In this document: positions 28,860 to 39,463 of the stretch, piece by piece
Position numbering within the stretch: position 1 is the first letter of the stretch
Layout of the letters: each line of letters starts with the position of its first letter
Assembly: GCA_945862145.1 (NCBI GenBank)
Contig: CAMAXE010000008.1
Span: 62,001-126,000 of the forward strand
Length of the DNA stretch: 64,000 bases
Direction: 5' to 3'
Origin: Klebsiella pneumoniae
GTDB taxonomy: Bacteria; Pseudomonadota; Gammaproteobacteria; Pseudomonadales; UBA5518
Notes under the pieces: model-generated
Told to the model about the DNA's origin: nothing
Seen by the model: the letters and a program-made list of their open reading frames with translations, nothing else
The model's database searches: none
Program-made: the position numbers and the translations under genes

Positions 28860-29660
28860 ATGCCTTCATCCGCCGCTGACACATCGCAAGCAAGCCCGCG
28901 ACGCGAATTCCCGGACGGCGTTGCCGTGGTCATCGGCGGCAGCGGTGGCATCGGCAGCGTCATCTGCACGAGCCTTGCGGCAGCCGGCACCGATGTGGTC
29001 CTCACTTACCGCAACAACGAGGCCGCCGCGCTGGCGGTGGTTGATGCCGTGATCGCGATGGGCAGGAAGGCGCAATGCCATCGGCTCTCGAGCGAGCATC
29101 CGGCCGAGGTGGAAGAATTTTTCGAGCAGGTCGCCGCCGGGCATCCGCGTATCCACACCGTGGTGAACGCCGCGGGCACGACCATCCCCATGACTTATAT
29201 CGGCGATCTCGATGCCGCCACCTGGCGCGACGTGATGAACGCCGACGCCAACGGCTTCTTCAACATCGTGCATGCCTCACTGCCGCAGTTGCGCAAGCAC
29301 GGTGGCTCCTATGTGCAGATCGGTACCGTGGGCATGCATCGCTGGCCGGCACGCGACATCCTCTCGGTGGCGCCCAAGGCCGCCATTGATGCGCTCATCA
29401 CCGGCATCGCCCGCGAGGAAGGACGCCATGGTGTCAGGGCCAACACCGTTGCGCTGGGGCTGATCAACGCCGGCATGGCCTTGCGTTTCAAGGGCAAGGA
29501 ATATGACGAGAACTACTTCAAGGCAGCGGTCAGGAATACCGCCCTGAAGCGTCTGGGCACCGCCTCGGAAGTGGCGGACGCCGTAGTTTTTTTCGCCTCC
29601 GAGCGCGCCTCCTACCTGACGGGCCAAACCCTGGTGCTCGATGGTGGATTCAGTCTGTAG
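28860..29660 (+). CDS. SDR-family oxidoreductase
   Basis: VVIGGSGGIGSVI; VVNAAGTT; SYLTGQTLVLDGGFSL. Confidence 0.88.
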   Translation: MPSSAADTSQASPRREFPDGVAVVIGGSGGIGSVICTSLAAAGTDVVLTYRNNEAAALAVVDAVIAMGRKAQCHRLSSEHPAEVEEFFEQVAAGHPRIHTVVNAAGTTIPMTYIGDLDAATWRDVMNADANGFFNIVHASLPQLRKHGGSYVQIGTVGMHRWPARDILSVAPKAAIDALITGIAREEGRHGVRANTVALGLINAGMALRFKGKEYDENYFKAAVRNTALKRLGTASEVADAVVFFASERASYLTGQTLVLDGGFSL

Positions 29661-29672
29661 ATAGGGGGCATC

Positions 29673-31124
29673 ATGCGTAATCCTGAACAGAAGCTCGCCA
29701 AGAGCCTCAACATCTGGGAAGTCATCAGTATTTCGATTGCACTGATGGGTCCCTCGATGGCCGCCAACATCAACCCGCAGGGGCCGGCCAGCGTAGTCGG
29801 TAGCGCCGTGCCGCTGGCGTTTCTGATCGCTACGATCGGTGTGGCGTTGGTGAGCTACGGTTTCATCCGGCTTACCCAGGCCTTCAATCATGCCGGGTCG
29901 GTCTACGGTCTTGTCGGCAAAACCCTCGGGCCGCGCAGCGGCGTCATCGCCGGCTGGGGGCTCTTGGGGACCTACACGTTCTATTCCGTGGTTAGCACCA
30001 TGGCCACCGGCGTGTTCGGTACCGCGCTGCTTGAGCAACTGGGCATCGTCTCCGGTGCCGCGAGCGGGCCCATCCCGTTTCTGATTGGTGGGCTAGGACT
30101 TTTTGGCGTCGTCGCGCTGGCGGTCACCTCGGTCAAGCGTGGCACCGGGCTGCTGCTGGTGATCGAAGGGGCTACGGTTGCCCTCATCCTGCTCACGACG
30201 ATCACCGTTCTGGTGAAGCTGCTGAACGGAACCGCGCCGGGCGGCCAGACCTTCACACTGAGCGTGTTCCGTATTCCCGAGGGGCTCGATACCAGCTCCA
30301 TTTTCCTCGGCGTTGTTTTCGGCTTCCTGTCTTTCGCCGGTTTCGAGGCAGCGGCAACCATGGGTGAAGAGGCTCATGCACCGCGTCGTGATATCCCCAA
30401 GGCGATCTTGGGCGTGGTGATTTTCGGCGGCATTTATTTCACGTTCATCACCGCCGTTCAGGTCATGGGCTTTGGCGCGAACGAGGAGGGTATGAAGGCC
30501 TTCGTCGGATCCAGTTCGCTGTTGGGCGACCTCGGCTCGCTCTACATCGGCCCCTGGGTGGGCATCCTGATCACGCTCGGTGTTTCGATCTCCGCCGTGG
30601 GTTGTTTGCTCGCCTGCGTCGTCGGCGCTGCCCGCATGTTGTTCGCGCTGGGGCGTGATGCGGAGATTGCGACCTTCGCGCGGGTCTCGCCCACGTCCAG
30701 GGTGCCGACCACCGCGGTGTACTGGGTTGCAGCTACGGTGGTCCTCTTCACGGTGGTGTGGAAACTCGCGTTCGACGCGGCCGCCCTCGATGTGTTCGTC
30801 GGCGCTGGTGTGATCGGCACCCTGATCCTGCTGGTGGCCTACGGCTTGGCCACCATCGGCGCCATCCGGTTCCTGTTCTTCTCGGGCAAGAAGCGCGTTC
30901 CGCAGTGGGAGATTGTTATCCCGCTTCTGGGCCTTGCGATGCTGGTCTACACGCTGTTCCGCAACGTGTGGCCGCTGCCGACCAGTGGTGCTGCGCAGGC
31001 ATACAACCTGATCACCATCGCGTGGCTCCTGCTGGCGGTCATCGGGGTGTTGGCAGCGCCCAGAATCGCGACCCGGATGGGCGAGCGGATCAACGCTGAC
31101 GAGAACCTCGTCGAGACCCGGTGA
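29673..31124 (+). CDS. APC-family amino acid/amine permease
   Basis: INPQGPASVVGSAVPLAFLIATIG; FGFLSFAGFEAAATMGEEAHAPRRDIPKAI; 12-TM-like hydrophobicity. Confidence 0.88.
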   Translation: MRNPEQKLAKSLNIWEVISISIALMGPSMAANINPQGPASVVGSAVPLAFLIATIGVALVSYGFIRLTQAFNHAGSVYGLVGKTLGPRSGVIAGWGLLGTYTFYSVVSTMATGVFGTALLEQLGIVSGAASGPIPFLIGGLGLFGVVALAVTSVKRGTGLLLVIEGATVALILLTTITVLVKLLNGTAPGGQTFTLSVFRIPEGLDTSSIFLGVVFGFLSFAGFEAAATMGEEAHAPRRDIPKAILGVVIFGGIYFTFITAVQVMGFGANEEGMKAFVGSSSLLGDLGSLYIGPWVGILITLGVSISAVGCLLACVVGAARMLFALGRDAEIATFARVSPTSRVPTTAVYWVAATVVLFTVVWKLAFDAAALDVFVGAGVIGTLILLVAYGLATIGAIRFLFFSGKKRVPQWEIVIPLLGLAMLVYTLFRNVWPLPTSGAAQAYNLITIAWLLLAVIGVLAAPRIATRMGERINADENLVETR

Positions 31125-31369
31125 GGGTTGGTGGGGGGATGTGAGGTGCTCAGGTCATCCCGCGAATGCAGTGAGGTTTTTCCCGCGCCATGCCTGGTGG
31201 CAGTCTGCATGCGGTGCAATTGACGGAGTACTATCGCGACAAGAGCCTGTTCATCGAGCAGTTCCTTGAGGGCGTGGTGATCAGCATGGGAGCAAGCCAG
31301 TCCATGAGCCGCAGGGCGGGTCTGAACAACGCACCCCAAGGCGGCAAAATCTGAAGTCTGATGCAGACA

Positions 31370-32160
31370 ACAGCGGTCTCACCATCCGATTTTCCTCGGA
31401 GCACCTCTGGAGGTGCTGTTTGCGCCCCAATTCGCCCGGCTTGCCGGGCATTCCGTCCACTCCGGACGGATTTATCCCGTATTCACCAATGCCCGTCGCG
31501 CCGTCCACAGGTTCGCCAGCGCGAACAGCGTGCACAACTGCGCGGTGTTCTTCGCCAGCCCGCGGTAGCGCACCTTGATGTAACTGAACTGCCGCCTCAC
31601 CACGCGGAAGGCGTGCTCTCCCTTCGCCCGCACCTGCGCCTTGATCCGCTCGATCTGGTCCAGAATCCGAGCATGTCTCGACGCGCCCAGAGCTCTGCGC
31701 TTGACGGGACGTATGGCCACGTGCCACACCAAGTTCTTCTCCGTGTTCTCGTTACGCTTTGCCACACCCGGATAGCCGGAATCCGCAAAGACCATTTCTT
31801 CCTCGCCGTGCAGCAGGTCGCTCGCGACGGTGACAACGGCCACGTTCGCCGCGTGCCCTCAACGGCGTGCACAAGGCCCGTTTCGGCATCCGAACCCACG
31901 TGGGCCTTCATCCCGAAGAACCACTGCTTTCCCTTTCGCCTCTGGTGTATTTCCGGATCGCGCGTGCCGCTGTCGTTCTTGGTCGAACTCGGTACAGCGA
32001 TGATGGCGGCCTCCACGATCGTGCCTTGTTTGAGCATCAGGCCTTTGCGGACGAGCAGTTTGTTGACCGTCTCGAGGATGCGTTGAGCGAGCGAGTGCTT
32101 CTCGACCAAGTGGTGGAACTTGCGCGCGGCACACTTAGCTTCAATCGCGGATGACTCCTC
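31370..32160 (-). mobile_element. IS5-family (DDE) transposase remnant, N-terminally truncated and frameshifted
   Basis: LVEKHSLAQRILETVNKLLVRKGLMLKQGTIVEAAIIAVPSSTKNDSGTRDPEIHQRRKGKQWFFGMKAHVGSDAETGLVHAVEGT in one frame, then VVTVASDLLHGEEEMVFADSGYPGVAKRNENTEKNLVWHVAIRPVKRR...HAFRVVRRQFSYIKVRYRGLAKNTAQLCTLFALANLW in another. Confidence 0.88.
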
Positions 32161-32210
32161 TGTCTGTCGACCCCCTTGGCGCAACGTGGATCGGTCGATG
32201 CGTGCGCCGA

Positions 32211-32693
32211 CTACTGCTCCCCAAGCCCCCAGTCCTTTATGACCGTGAGTTCCAGACGAACGCCGCTCGGATCGGTGCAGAACACAACGTCCTGATACCA
32301 TCCATCGTCCTTTTCGATTCGCTTGCGTGTTCCCGGAACTATCACGCCTCCAAAGAACTCCACGCGCGCGATCGCGCGATCCACGTCGTCGACCGATACA
32401 CACAGATGCGTGAGACCAAGCTGGTTCATCGGGCGCGCAGTTGCATCACCAATGTGGCCAGGCGTATCGAATGCCAGCAGTTCGATGCTGAAGCCATCCT
32501 TGCAGATAAATCTGGACTGTACTTTCAATCCGCCGTAAACACCCATCACGCTTTCATAATCAATCCCGACCTCAAAAGCCGCCATATCCGCGAAACCCAG
32601 ACCCTCGCAGTAGAATGCGACGGACTGGTTTAACTCCGCGACGCATATGCCGAAATGCATCAACCTGGATTGGACAGCGGCTGCCATGATCAC
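32211..32693 (-). CDS. VOC-family (glyoxalase-like) protein
   Basis: LMHFGICVAELNQSVAFYCEGLGF; GLTHLCVSVDDVDRAIARVE; DVVFCTDPSGVRLEL. Confidence 0.82.
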   Translation of the reverse strand: MIMAAAVQSRLMHFGICVAELNQSVAFYCEGLGFADMAAFEVGIDYESVMGVYGGLKVQSRFICKDGFSIELLAFDTPGHIGDATARPMNQLGLTHLCVSVDDVDRAIARVEFFGGVIVPGTRKRIEKDDGWYQDVVFCTDPSGVRLELTVIKDWGLGEQ

Positions 32694-32805
32694 CTTGACC
32701 TCACTTCCGGCGAAACCAGCTCCAGGGTTTGTGGCGTATGCCGCCTTGCGCGTGTCAAGACTGACCTTGAATCACGCAGATATCTTCGACTAATCGCGCG
32801 GCAAA

Positions 32806-33321
32806 TCACGCGGATAGCGAAAGCGATACGCTGCCTTCGGAATCTGCGGACTGGGTCGCAATGAAACTTCGGCGCATGCGCATCGAGCGGATCAGCCAAC
32901 TGCCATCAACCCTAGCGTATTCGTCGCTATACTCACCGAGCAATTGTGTAAGAGTCTGCTTCTCGTGATTCACGGCGATGTACTGGATACCCCAGATACC
33001 CAGCGCCTGATCAGCATCGACCAGCGTGATCTGGGGATTGAAACCGATGTGACGGCCGCGAGCCTGCCCCTGAGCCGCTGACCTAGCATCAAGGAACTCC
33101 CGATAGGCGAGCCGCCCATGGATGGGTGGTATTCCCTCAAAATCAACCAATACATCCCGGCAGAGACAATTCAACAGGTCGTCGACATTGCTCCGATCTG
33201 TTGCGCGCCAGAACATGAACTTCAGACAAAGGATCTGCGTAACCGCATCGCTCACCGCCCACTCCTCCATTACCAAATCACCCGCCGAAGCACTTAATGA
33301 TTCCCAGCGACCATGGCTCAC
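32806..33321 (-). CDS. SnoaL/NTF2-like protein
   Basis: ILCLKFMFWRATDRSNVDDLLNCLCRDVLVDFEG...GEYSDEYARVDGSWLIRSMRMRR. Confidence 0.68.
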   Translation of the reverse strand: MSHGRWESLSASAGDLVMEEWAVSDAVTQILCLKFMFWRATDRSNVDDLLNCLCRDVLVDFEGIPPIHGRLAYREFLDARSAAQGQARGRHIGFNPQITLVDADQALGIWGIQYIAVNHEKQTLTQLLGEYSDEYARVDGSWLIRSMRMRRSFIATQSADSEGSVSLSLSA

Positions 33322-33572
33322 ACGGCGATTCTAGGAAATGCTGACCGGCGGGGAATGGCAATCCGGTCCAATGATGGGCATTTTAAGGGCCACCTCCAGA
33401 ATCATTGCATACGGCTCAGCGATTGACAGGCCGACCCGAGCGAAGGTAGGCTCGCCGCTCTGGTCTGGAGCATTATTGTGCGTGCGCGCACGCGATCTCC
33501 CTGCCATTGAACGGCGATTGCGCATATTCCGCGACAAAGGGCCGCGAGTGAGCGAGGTCGATCAAGCATTTT

Positions 33573-34628
33573 ATGTTGAAGCCTAGTTCCGCCTTTTATT
33601 CCACTTCGGTGAACGCCGCGCCGGCGCTTCTGAGTGCCGTTGAAAAGGCCGGTGGCGATGGTGACGAGATAGTTCGAAGGGCTGGCTTACCTTATTCCGC
33701 TGGAGCGGTACGCTCACGGTCCGTGGAGGGGATTTCGCGGGAGAATCTGACGTCGCTCTACCGCGAGTGCGTGCTCTTTCTTGAGAGCGACACCTGCACA
33801 CGCGATCACCGACCGCAGTGGCCGACAGAGAATTACGAGATCGTCTGCTTCTGCCTGATCGGCTGTCCGAATTTGTCCGAGGTGCTGGCACGCACTCGCG
33901 ATTTCTTCGACGCGCTGGCCGCTTCGCAGTGCGAGATTTCCATCAGTATGAGCAGGGACATCACCACGTTCTCGCTCAATTCACACCGTCAGGACGCTGG
34001 CCCCAGCGCCTTTATTACCGACCTCGTCGGTACCGCGTCATTCCAGCGTCTTTTCAGCTGGCTCATCGGCGAAAACCTCCCGGTCATCGAGTCCGGTACC
34101 ATTTATCCGGAATCTCTGTGGGAGCCTGTAATGGCGAGCATTGCACCGCCCGGTCTGCGTTTCGGCCAGGCATCCAGTTACTTTTCGTTTCCCTCGGCTT
34201 ATCTCAACAAGCGCTTAGTGCGCAGCTATACCGACGTGAGCAATATGCGCGGCGCGATACCCTGGACTTTCATGCTGCCGATGGATTACGCGGACGATTT
34301 GCCTTCTACGGTTCGCGTTCTCCTTAACTCCTCCTTGCACAACGGCGACCAGATCCCGGATTTGAACCAACTCGCGCGAAAGCTGGGGTGCAGCACAAGA
34401 ACACTGCGACGCAGGTTGAGCAGTGAAGCCATTTCTCTCACCACCCTGAAGAATGAGTGCCGGCTGGAGATAGCAACCGATTTGCTGCGCAACTCATCAC
34501 TGACGATAGAGCAGATCGCATCGCGGGTCTCGTTAAGCGATGCTATTGTTTTCCGGCGCGCGTTCAAGCGCTGGACCGGGGTTTCGCCGTCCGATTATCG
34601 ATACGGCATGCATCTCTTGACTACCTAG
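33573..34628 (+). CDS. AraC-family transcriptional regulator
   Basis: C-terminal HTH: LARKLGCSTRTLRRRLSSEAISLTTLKNECRLEIATDLLRNSSLTIEQIASRVSLSDAIVFRRAFKRWTGVSPSDYR. Confidence 0.9.
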   Translation: MLKPSSAFYSTSVNAAPALLSAVEKAGGDGDEIVRRAGLPYSAGAVRSRSVEGISRENLTSLYRECVLFLESDTCTRDHRPQWPTENYEIVCFCLIGCPNLSEVLARTRDFFDALAASQCEISISMSRDITTFSLNSHRQDAGPSAFITDLVGTASFQRLFSWLIGENLPVIESGTIYPESLWEPVMASIAPPGLRFGQASSYFSFPSAYLNKRLVRSYTDVSNMRGAIPWTFMLPMDYADDLPSTVRVLLNSSLHNGDQIPDLNQLARKLGCSTRTLRRRLSSEAISLTTLKNECRLEIATDLLRNSSLTIEQIASRVSLSDAIVFRRAFKRWTGVSPSDYRYGMHLLTT

Positions 34629-34877
34629 CCTGCAGTTCTTGGCCGCGCCAGTATCCTTCGTTGGCCTGCAACGCCATCGTCCTGTGGCTCCTGACTCCTA
34701 TAATAAGCCCAGCCCAGCCAAGCAACGTTGGGTTGATGCGGCGCGCCGCATCGGGTTCCGGTGTGAATAAAACATTAGCGCGCAGCGGGATTTCAAATAT
34801 GTTTTCCAAGCGAGGATCACACGGCATCCTTCGTTCCGCAACTGCGACTGGTGTGTGACAGAGACTACAAAACCACG

Positions 34878-35686
34878 ATGAATACCCTCTGCGGCGGGAG
34901 CGCCATCGTCACGGGCGCCGGATCCGGTATCGGCAGGGCCTTTGCGTTGCTGGTCGCCGAACGCGGTGCGCCAATTACCGTTGCCGACCTCGTCCCGGAG
35001 CGACCAGAGTTAGTTGCCGAGGAGATACGTACACGCGGCGGACGCGCCATCGCCTTCACGGCCGACGTGGCAGACGAATCGCAGATCCGTGAAATGGTGG
35101 AAGCGACGCTGGAGGCCCATGGAGGCGTCGATATCCTGCACAACAACGCCGGTGATGGCCGGCAGGAGACCATGCAGCGTGATCTGAGAGTCGACATGAT
35201 GGACATCGAACTCTGGGAACACGTCATGCACGTGAACCTGCGTGGCGCGATGCTGGTCTGGAAGTGGGTGATATCGGAGGTGCTCAAGGGCGGTCGTGGG
35301 TTAATCGTCAAGACCTCCTCGCACGCGAGCCTGGGTGGCCGGGTAGCAACTGTGGTGGATGGAACCGCCAAGAGCGGCGTCATTGGTCTCACCCAATACA
35401 TCGCCACAACATACGGACGGCAGCGCATTCGCTGCAATGCGGTGCTGGCGGGGCTGATCATGTCGCCGGCCGCGCACTGAGCGCCGCCCGGCGCGTTGGC
35501 GTCACATCTCGAAAAATGCCGCCGTACCCCGGCGAGCCCGAGGACGTCGCATTTTTGGTCGCGTTTCTGGCATCTGATGAGTCGCGCTACACAACCGGCC
35601 AGCTCATCGCGATCGATGGTGGCACCTCGGCGCATTCGCCATGGTATAGCGATGTTCGTCGGCAGCAGACCGGAAGTGCGCGCTGA
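34878..35686 (+). pseudogene. SDR-family oxidoreductase interrupted by a frameshift
   Basis: 34878..35480 gives the SDR fold to NAVLAGLIMSPAAH*; the usual C-terminal block GEPEDVAFLVAFLASDESRYTTGQLIAIDGGTSAH continues in a different frame (35516..35686). Confidence 0.75.
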
Positions 35687-35726
35687 GCACCGGGCATGAA
35701 TCACGATCAATTTAATGACGGAGGGT

Positions 35727-36506
35727 ATGCAAATGGGAGACGCACTGATCAGGGAGCGACACGGGGCAGTAGAGCGAATCATTCTGAATCGGGCTGCACA
35801 GGACAATATGCTGAATGACGCGTTCCGCACGGAAATGCTGCGCGCCTGCGACGAAATCACGCGTGACACGGATATACACGTTGTAATTCTCACGGGTTGC
35901 GATGGCATTTTTTCGCGCTCCTCGGACTGGGTGGAACAGAATGCCAAGGGCTACATGGAGAGCGAGGAGGCCTTTCGCGGCTTCCTGTGGAATGTGCGCG
36001 ATGTATCGATCCGGATGCGCTCGGTGCCGAAGCCGATCATCGCGGCGGTAAACGGTGTCGCCACGATGGGTGGCTTCGAACTCGCGCTGTCCTGCGATTT
36101 CATTGTCGCTTCCAGCGCTGCCACCATGGGCGACGGTCACGTCTCAGGTGTCGGAGGGGGGGGGGGATCGCAACGGTTGATGGAGCTTATCGGCGCACGC
36201 GCGACGCGATGGATGCTGTATACAGGGGAGGTATTGAGCGCCGAGCGCGCCTACGAACTCGGGATCGTCCAGCAGGTCTACCCTTCGGAAAAATTCGACG
36301 AGTCGGTACTGGAACTTGCCAAGGAGATCGCAACGCGCCGCCTGGGTCGTTCGCTGGAGCGCATCAAGGCGCTGACTGCAGGCTCGGAGCCATCGCTCAG
36401 CAGCTTGAATTATGAGATCGACCACTCAATTGCCCATTGGTTGTCGCGGGAGGCGAGCGCGTGGCGTGCCGATTTCTCTGCAAGCGGCGGCAATTCGGGC
36501 AAATGA
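35727..36506 (+). CDS. enoyl-CoA hydratase/isomerase family protein
   Basis: HVVILTGCDGIFSRSSDW; KPIIAAVNGVATMGGFELALSCDFIVAS; ELIGARATRWMLYTGEVLSAERAYELGIVQQV. Confidence 0.87.
   Translation: MQMGDALIRERHGAVERIILNRAAQDNMLNDAFRTEMLRACDEITRDTDIHVVILTGCDGIFSRSSDWVEQNAKGYMESEEAFRGFLWNVRDVSIRMRSVPKPIIAAVNGVATMGGFELALSCDFIVASSAATMGDGHVSGVGGGGGSQRLMELIGARATRWMLYTGEVLSAERAYELGIVQQVYPSEKFDESVLELAKEIATRRLGRSLERIKALTAGSEPSLSSLNYEIDHSIAHWLSREASAWRADFSASGGNSGK
36156..36166. repeat. G11 homopolymer inside the ECH coding sequence
   Basis: tcggaGGGGGGGGGGGatcg; encodes a poly-Gly run. Confidence 0.95.
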
Positions 36507-36586
36507 ACGGTGGCGTCGTGATCGTGGCTTGCCACCTCCGAGATCTCCGGGAGAGTGGCCTCTTCAATCCGGCTGGGAACAGCTAA

Positions 36587-37810
36587 ATGGAAGCGCGGCT
36601 CATCCCTACGCCGGCTGAAAGCGGGCAAGCTCGAGAATCTTTCTACGATCCCTTCATGGCAGAGGTGTTCGACGGCGATCCCTACCCGCTCTATCGCAGG
36701 CTGCGGGATGAGTCGCCGCGCCTGTTCCTGCCACGATACAACGCGTGGTTCTTTTCGCGATTCGAGGATGTATGGCAGTTGTCGAAAGAGCCGTCACTCT
36801 CGGTGGCACAGGGATTAACCACCAGCCAACTGCTGCTCTGCACGCCTGCGCACCCGTTGATGGTGAGCCAGATGGACCCGCCGCAGCACACAATGTTCCG
36901 CTCGCTGCTGAATGAGATATTCAAGCCGGCCGCAGCTTCCGCCCTCGAGGCCGCCATCCGCCGTCGAGCGGTCGAACTTCTCGAACCCATCCGCGCCCGC
37001 GGTGGCGGCGACATGATGGCCGACTTCGGTTCTCCGCTTGCTGCGGAGGTGGGGTGCATACTCAGCGGTCTGCCCGCCGCCGACGTCGCGTTGCAGATCG
37101 CATGGAACAGGAATTTCTTCGATCGCGCGCCTGGTCATCGCGGTGACACGGAAACCGGGGCGCGTGCTTTCGTAGAGCTGATGCAATACATCGTCGATCG
37201 CGTGGATGCTGCGCGGCGTGGCACGGAGCATGCCGCGGGTACGCTGAAGCTGCTGCTCGATGCGCAAAAAAATGATTCCACCGTTACCGATGCCCACATC
37301 GTGAATATGGTTTTCAACATGCAGATTGCCGCCGGCGACACAGTACCAAAGGGCATTGCTGCAACACTGTACCGCCTGTGGGAGGCGCCAGAGCAACGGG
37401 ACCTGCTCGAAGCGGAACCAGGATTGGCGCATGCCGCGTACATGGAGGGTACACGGCTAGACATGCCGACGCAGATGCAGGGGCGTGCTGCCACGACGCG
37501 CTTGGAGCTTGGCGATACCCAAATCGAACCGGGGCACAAGACAATGCTGCTGTTTGCGTCGGCAAGTCGTGACGATCGCGAGTTCCCTGAGCCAGAGGCA
37601 TTCCGTATCGATCGCGACCCGCGCCGCACTCTGGTCTTCGGCAACGGAATTCACCGCTGCCTGGGGGTACATGTAGCGCAGGTCGAAGGCACGGTCGCAA
37701 TCCAGGAAGTGATGGCGCGGCTGCCACTGTTCCGCATCGATCCGGCTGCCTCCCTGCAATGCAAGACTGAGTTCCTTAAGGGCTGGGCAAGTCTTTGCCT
37801 GAGCCTGTAA
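36587..37810 (+). CDS. cytochrome P450
   Basis: Heme loop FGNGIHRCLGVHVAQVEG; ExxR in MEGTRLD; I-helix region IAAGDTVPKG. Confidence 0.92.
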   Translation: MEARLIPTPAESGQARESFYDPFMAEVFDGDPYPLYRRLRDESPRLFLPRYNAWFFSRFEDVWQLSKEPSLSVAQGLTTSQLLLCTPAHPLMVSQMDPPQHTMFRSLLNEIFKPAAASALEAAIRRRAVELLEPIRARGGGDMMADFGSPLAAEVGCILSGLPAADVALQIAWNRNFFDRAPGHRGDTETGARAFVELMQYIVDRVDAARRGTEHAAGTLKLLLDAQKNDSTVTDAHIVNMVFNMQIAAGDTVPKGIAATLYRLWEAPEQRDLLEAEPGLAHAAYMEGTRLDMPTQMQGRAATTRLELGDTQIEPGHKTMLLFASASRDDREFPEPEAFRIDRDPRRTLVFGNGIHRCLGVHVAQVEGTVAIQEVMARLPLFRIDPAASLQCKTEFLKGWASLCLSL

Positions 37811-37822
37811 ATCCGCCTATCC

Positions 37823-38248
37823 ATGACCACCAACCAAGCACAGGAGCTTGCCATGTCCGTCGAAGCAATCATTCGCGTGTTTTCCACTTACTGCCGCAGC
37901 ATCGACGATGGTCGTCTAGATGATGTGGCTGCCTTGTTCGCCGAGAACGGAACCTTGACGCTCGAGGCATTCGACGTGAGGGCTACCGGCCCAAAGGCCA
38001 TCCGCGCCAAATTCGACGAGATCACCGATCCGAGCATCAAAGGGACTCATGCTTCTTTCAACCACCTCATCGACATTGATGGCGATTCGGCCGAAGCCAC
38101 GGCCGACTTCATGCTGATCGAGTTTGGAGGGCTGCCGCGCATCCTTACCGTCGGACGTTACCAGAGCCGGTTCGTGCGCGTGGGTGCCGAGTGGAAAATC
38201 CTCCAATGGGATATGGAGCTGCGCGCAAACGCCTTTGGCTCGGACTGA
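37823..38248 (+). CDS. SnoaL/NTF2-like protein
   Basis: IIRVFSTYCRSIDDGRLDDVAALFAENGTLT...GRYQSRFVRVGAEWKILQWDMEL. Confidence 0.78.
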   Translation: MTTNQAQELAMSVEAIIRVFSTYCRSIDDGRLDDVAALFAENGTLTLEAFDVRATGPKAIRAKFDEITDPSIKGTHASFNHLIDIDGDSAEATADFMLIEFGGLPRILTVGRYQSRFVRVGAEWKILQWDMELRANAFGSD

Positions 38249-38260
38249 ATCACGCGCTAG

Positions 38261-39271
38261 TCAAATACCGCGCGGCTGCATGCCGGCAGCGCGATAAATT
38301 GCGTCGATCACACGCATGGTGCGGATGCCATCGTCGATGGTAGCCGGGTTTGGCGCACCATCACGGATGACCCGCGCCACATCCTGGAACAGATACACGA
38401 AACCGCTGGCGCGGTCGAATTGCTCCGTTTGCAGCGAACCGTTGCGGCGCAGATGAATAAAGTGCTCGCCCCAGTGCGGCATGCATGGCTGTATGACTTC
38501 GAGGTCGGCGTCGTCGCCACTCAGCTTCAGCCATTCATCGAGCTTGTCGCCAGCGTAGTCCAGCGATGCCACGAGACGGCCTTCCACGCCGCTCGGAAAT
38601 CGAAGCTGCGCTTCCATTGCGCTGTCGATCTGCGCCGAGTGCAATCGCGCCGAGGCGCTGAGCACTTCAGGCTCCTCTCCCGTGACCCACCGCAACAGGT
38701 GCACGCAATAGCAGCCCGGGTCCATCATCGCGCCACCCGCCAGGGGGTAGCTGAATCTGATGTTGTCGGGCCCCGCTGTTACCCAAGCGCCCGGAACCTG
38801 AAAATGCGATTCGACGCGACGTAATTTGCCGAGCACACCCGATCGCACGATCGCTTCGATGCGCCGGGCGACGGGATGATGACGATAGTGCCAAGCTTCG
38901 ATGAATATCCTGCCGGTTTCAGCCACAGCCGCGGCCATGCGCGCCGCCTGCTCGGCATTCGCCGCCGCGGGTTTCTGACACAGCACGTGCTTCCCCGCGT
39001 GCAGCGCGCGGATTGTCCACTCGCAGTGCATTCCATTCGGCAGCGTGTTGTAGACTAGCTCGACCTTAGGGTCCTCCAGCATCTCGTCGTAGCCGCCGTA
39101 GTAACGCGGGATTGCATGTTCGCCGGCGAAGGCCCGGGCGCGTTCGATATTGCGCGAGGCGATCGCGAACAGCGTCACCGGCAGATCGAAGCCACGCAGC
39201 TCGAGCAGTGATTCGCGGAGTATGTCCGCGCAACCCAGCGCCCCGATCCGGATTCCGGCTGTATCACTCAT
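38261..39271 (-). CDS. Gfo/Idh/MocA-family oxidoreductase
   Basis: RIGALGCADI; VYNTLPNGMHCEWTIRALHAGKHVLCQKPAAANAEQA; GGAMMDPGCYCVHLLRW. Confidence 0.88.
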   Translation of the reverse strand: MSDTAGIRIGALGCADILRESLLELRGFDLPVTLFAIASRNIERARAFAGEHAIPRYYGGYDEMLEDPKVELVYNTLPNGMHCEWTIRALHAGKHVLCQKPAAANAEQAARMAAAVAETGRIFIEAWHYRHHPVARRIEAIVRSGVLGKLRRVESHFQVPGAWVTAGPDNIRFSYPLAGGAMMDPGCYCVHLLRWVTGEEPEVLSASARLHSAQIDSAMEAQLRFPSGVEGRLVASLDYAGDKLDEWLKLSGDDADLEVIQPCMPHWGEHFIHLRRNGSLQTEQFDRASGFVYLFQDVARVIRDGAPNPATIDDGIRTMRVIDAIYRAAGMQPRGI

Positions 39272-39442
39272 TTTGATTCCGTTCTGGATCGCCCGCTCGG
39301 GCATACCCGTTTTCTTCCGGTGCGATGAATTACCGAGTACCGGATATTCGCATATTTTTAACAACCGAGGCGCGGCATACGTGGCGTTTGCCCTGACAAT
39401 CAATGGTGCATCACGAGCCGGGAGCTGCGACCGCCATGCCCC

Positions 39443-39463
39443 TGGCCGACAAAGTGTCTATCA
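39443..39463 (+). promoter_or_regulatory. 21-bp direct-repeat motif copy 1 (TGGCCGACAAAGTGTCTATCA), candidate operator
   Basis: 20/21 identical to 40163..40183; upstream of the SnoaL-like gene. Confidence 0.45.

Noticed and set aside
31190-31354. 54-codon ORF MPGGSLHAVQLTEYYRDKSLFIEQFLEGVVISMG...
   Set aside because: Short and unrecognised, next to an IS remnant; may be a gene fragment, but evidence is insufficient.
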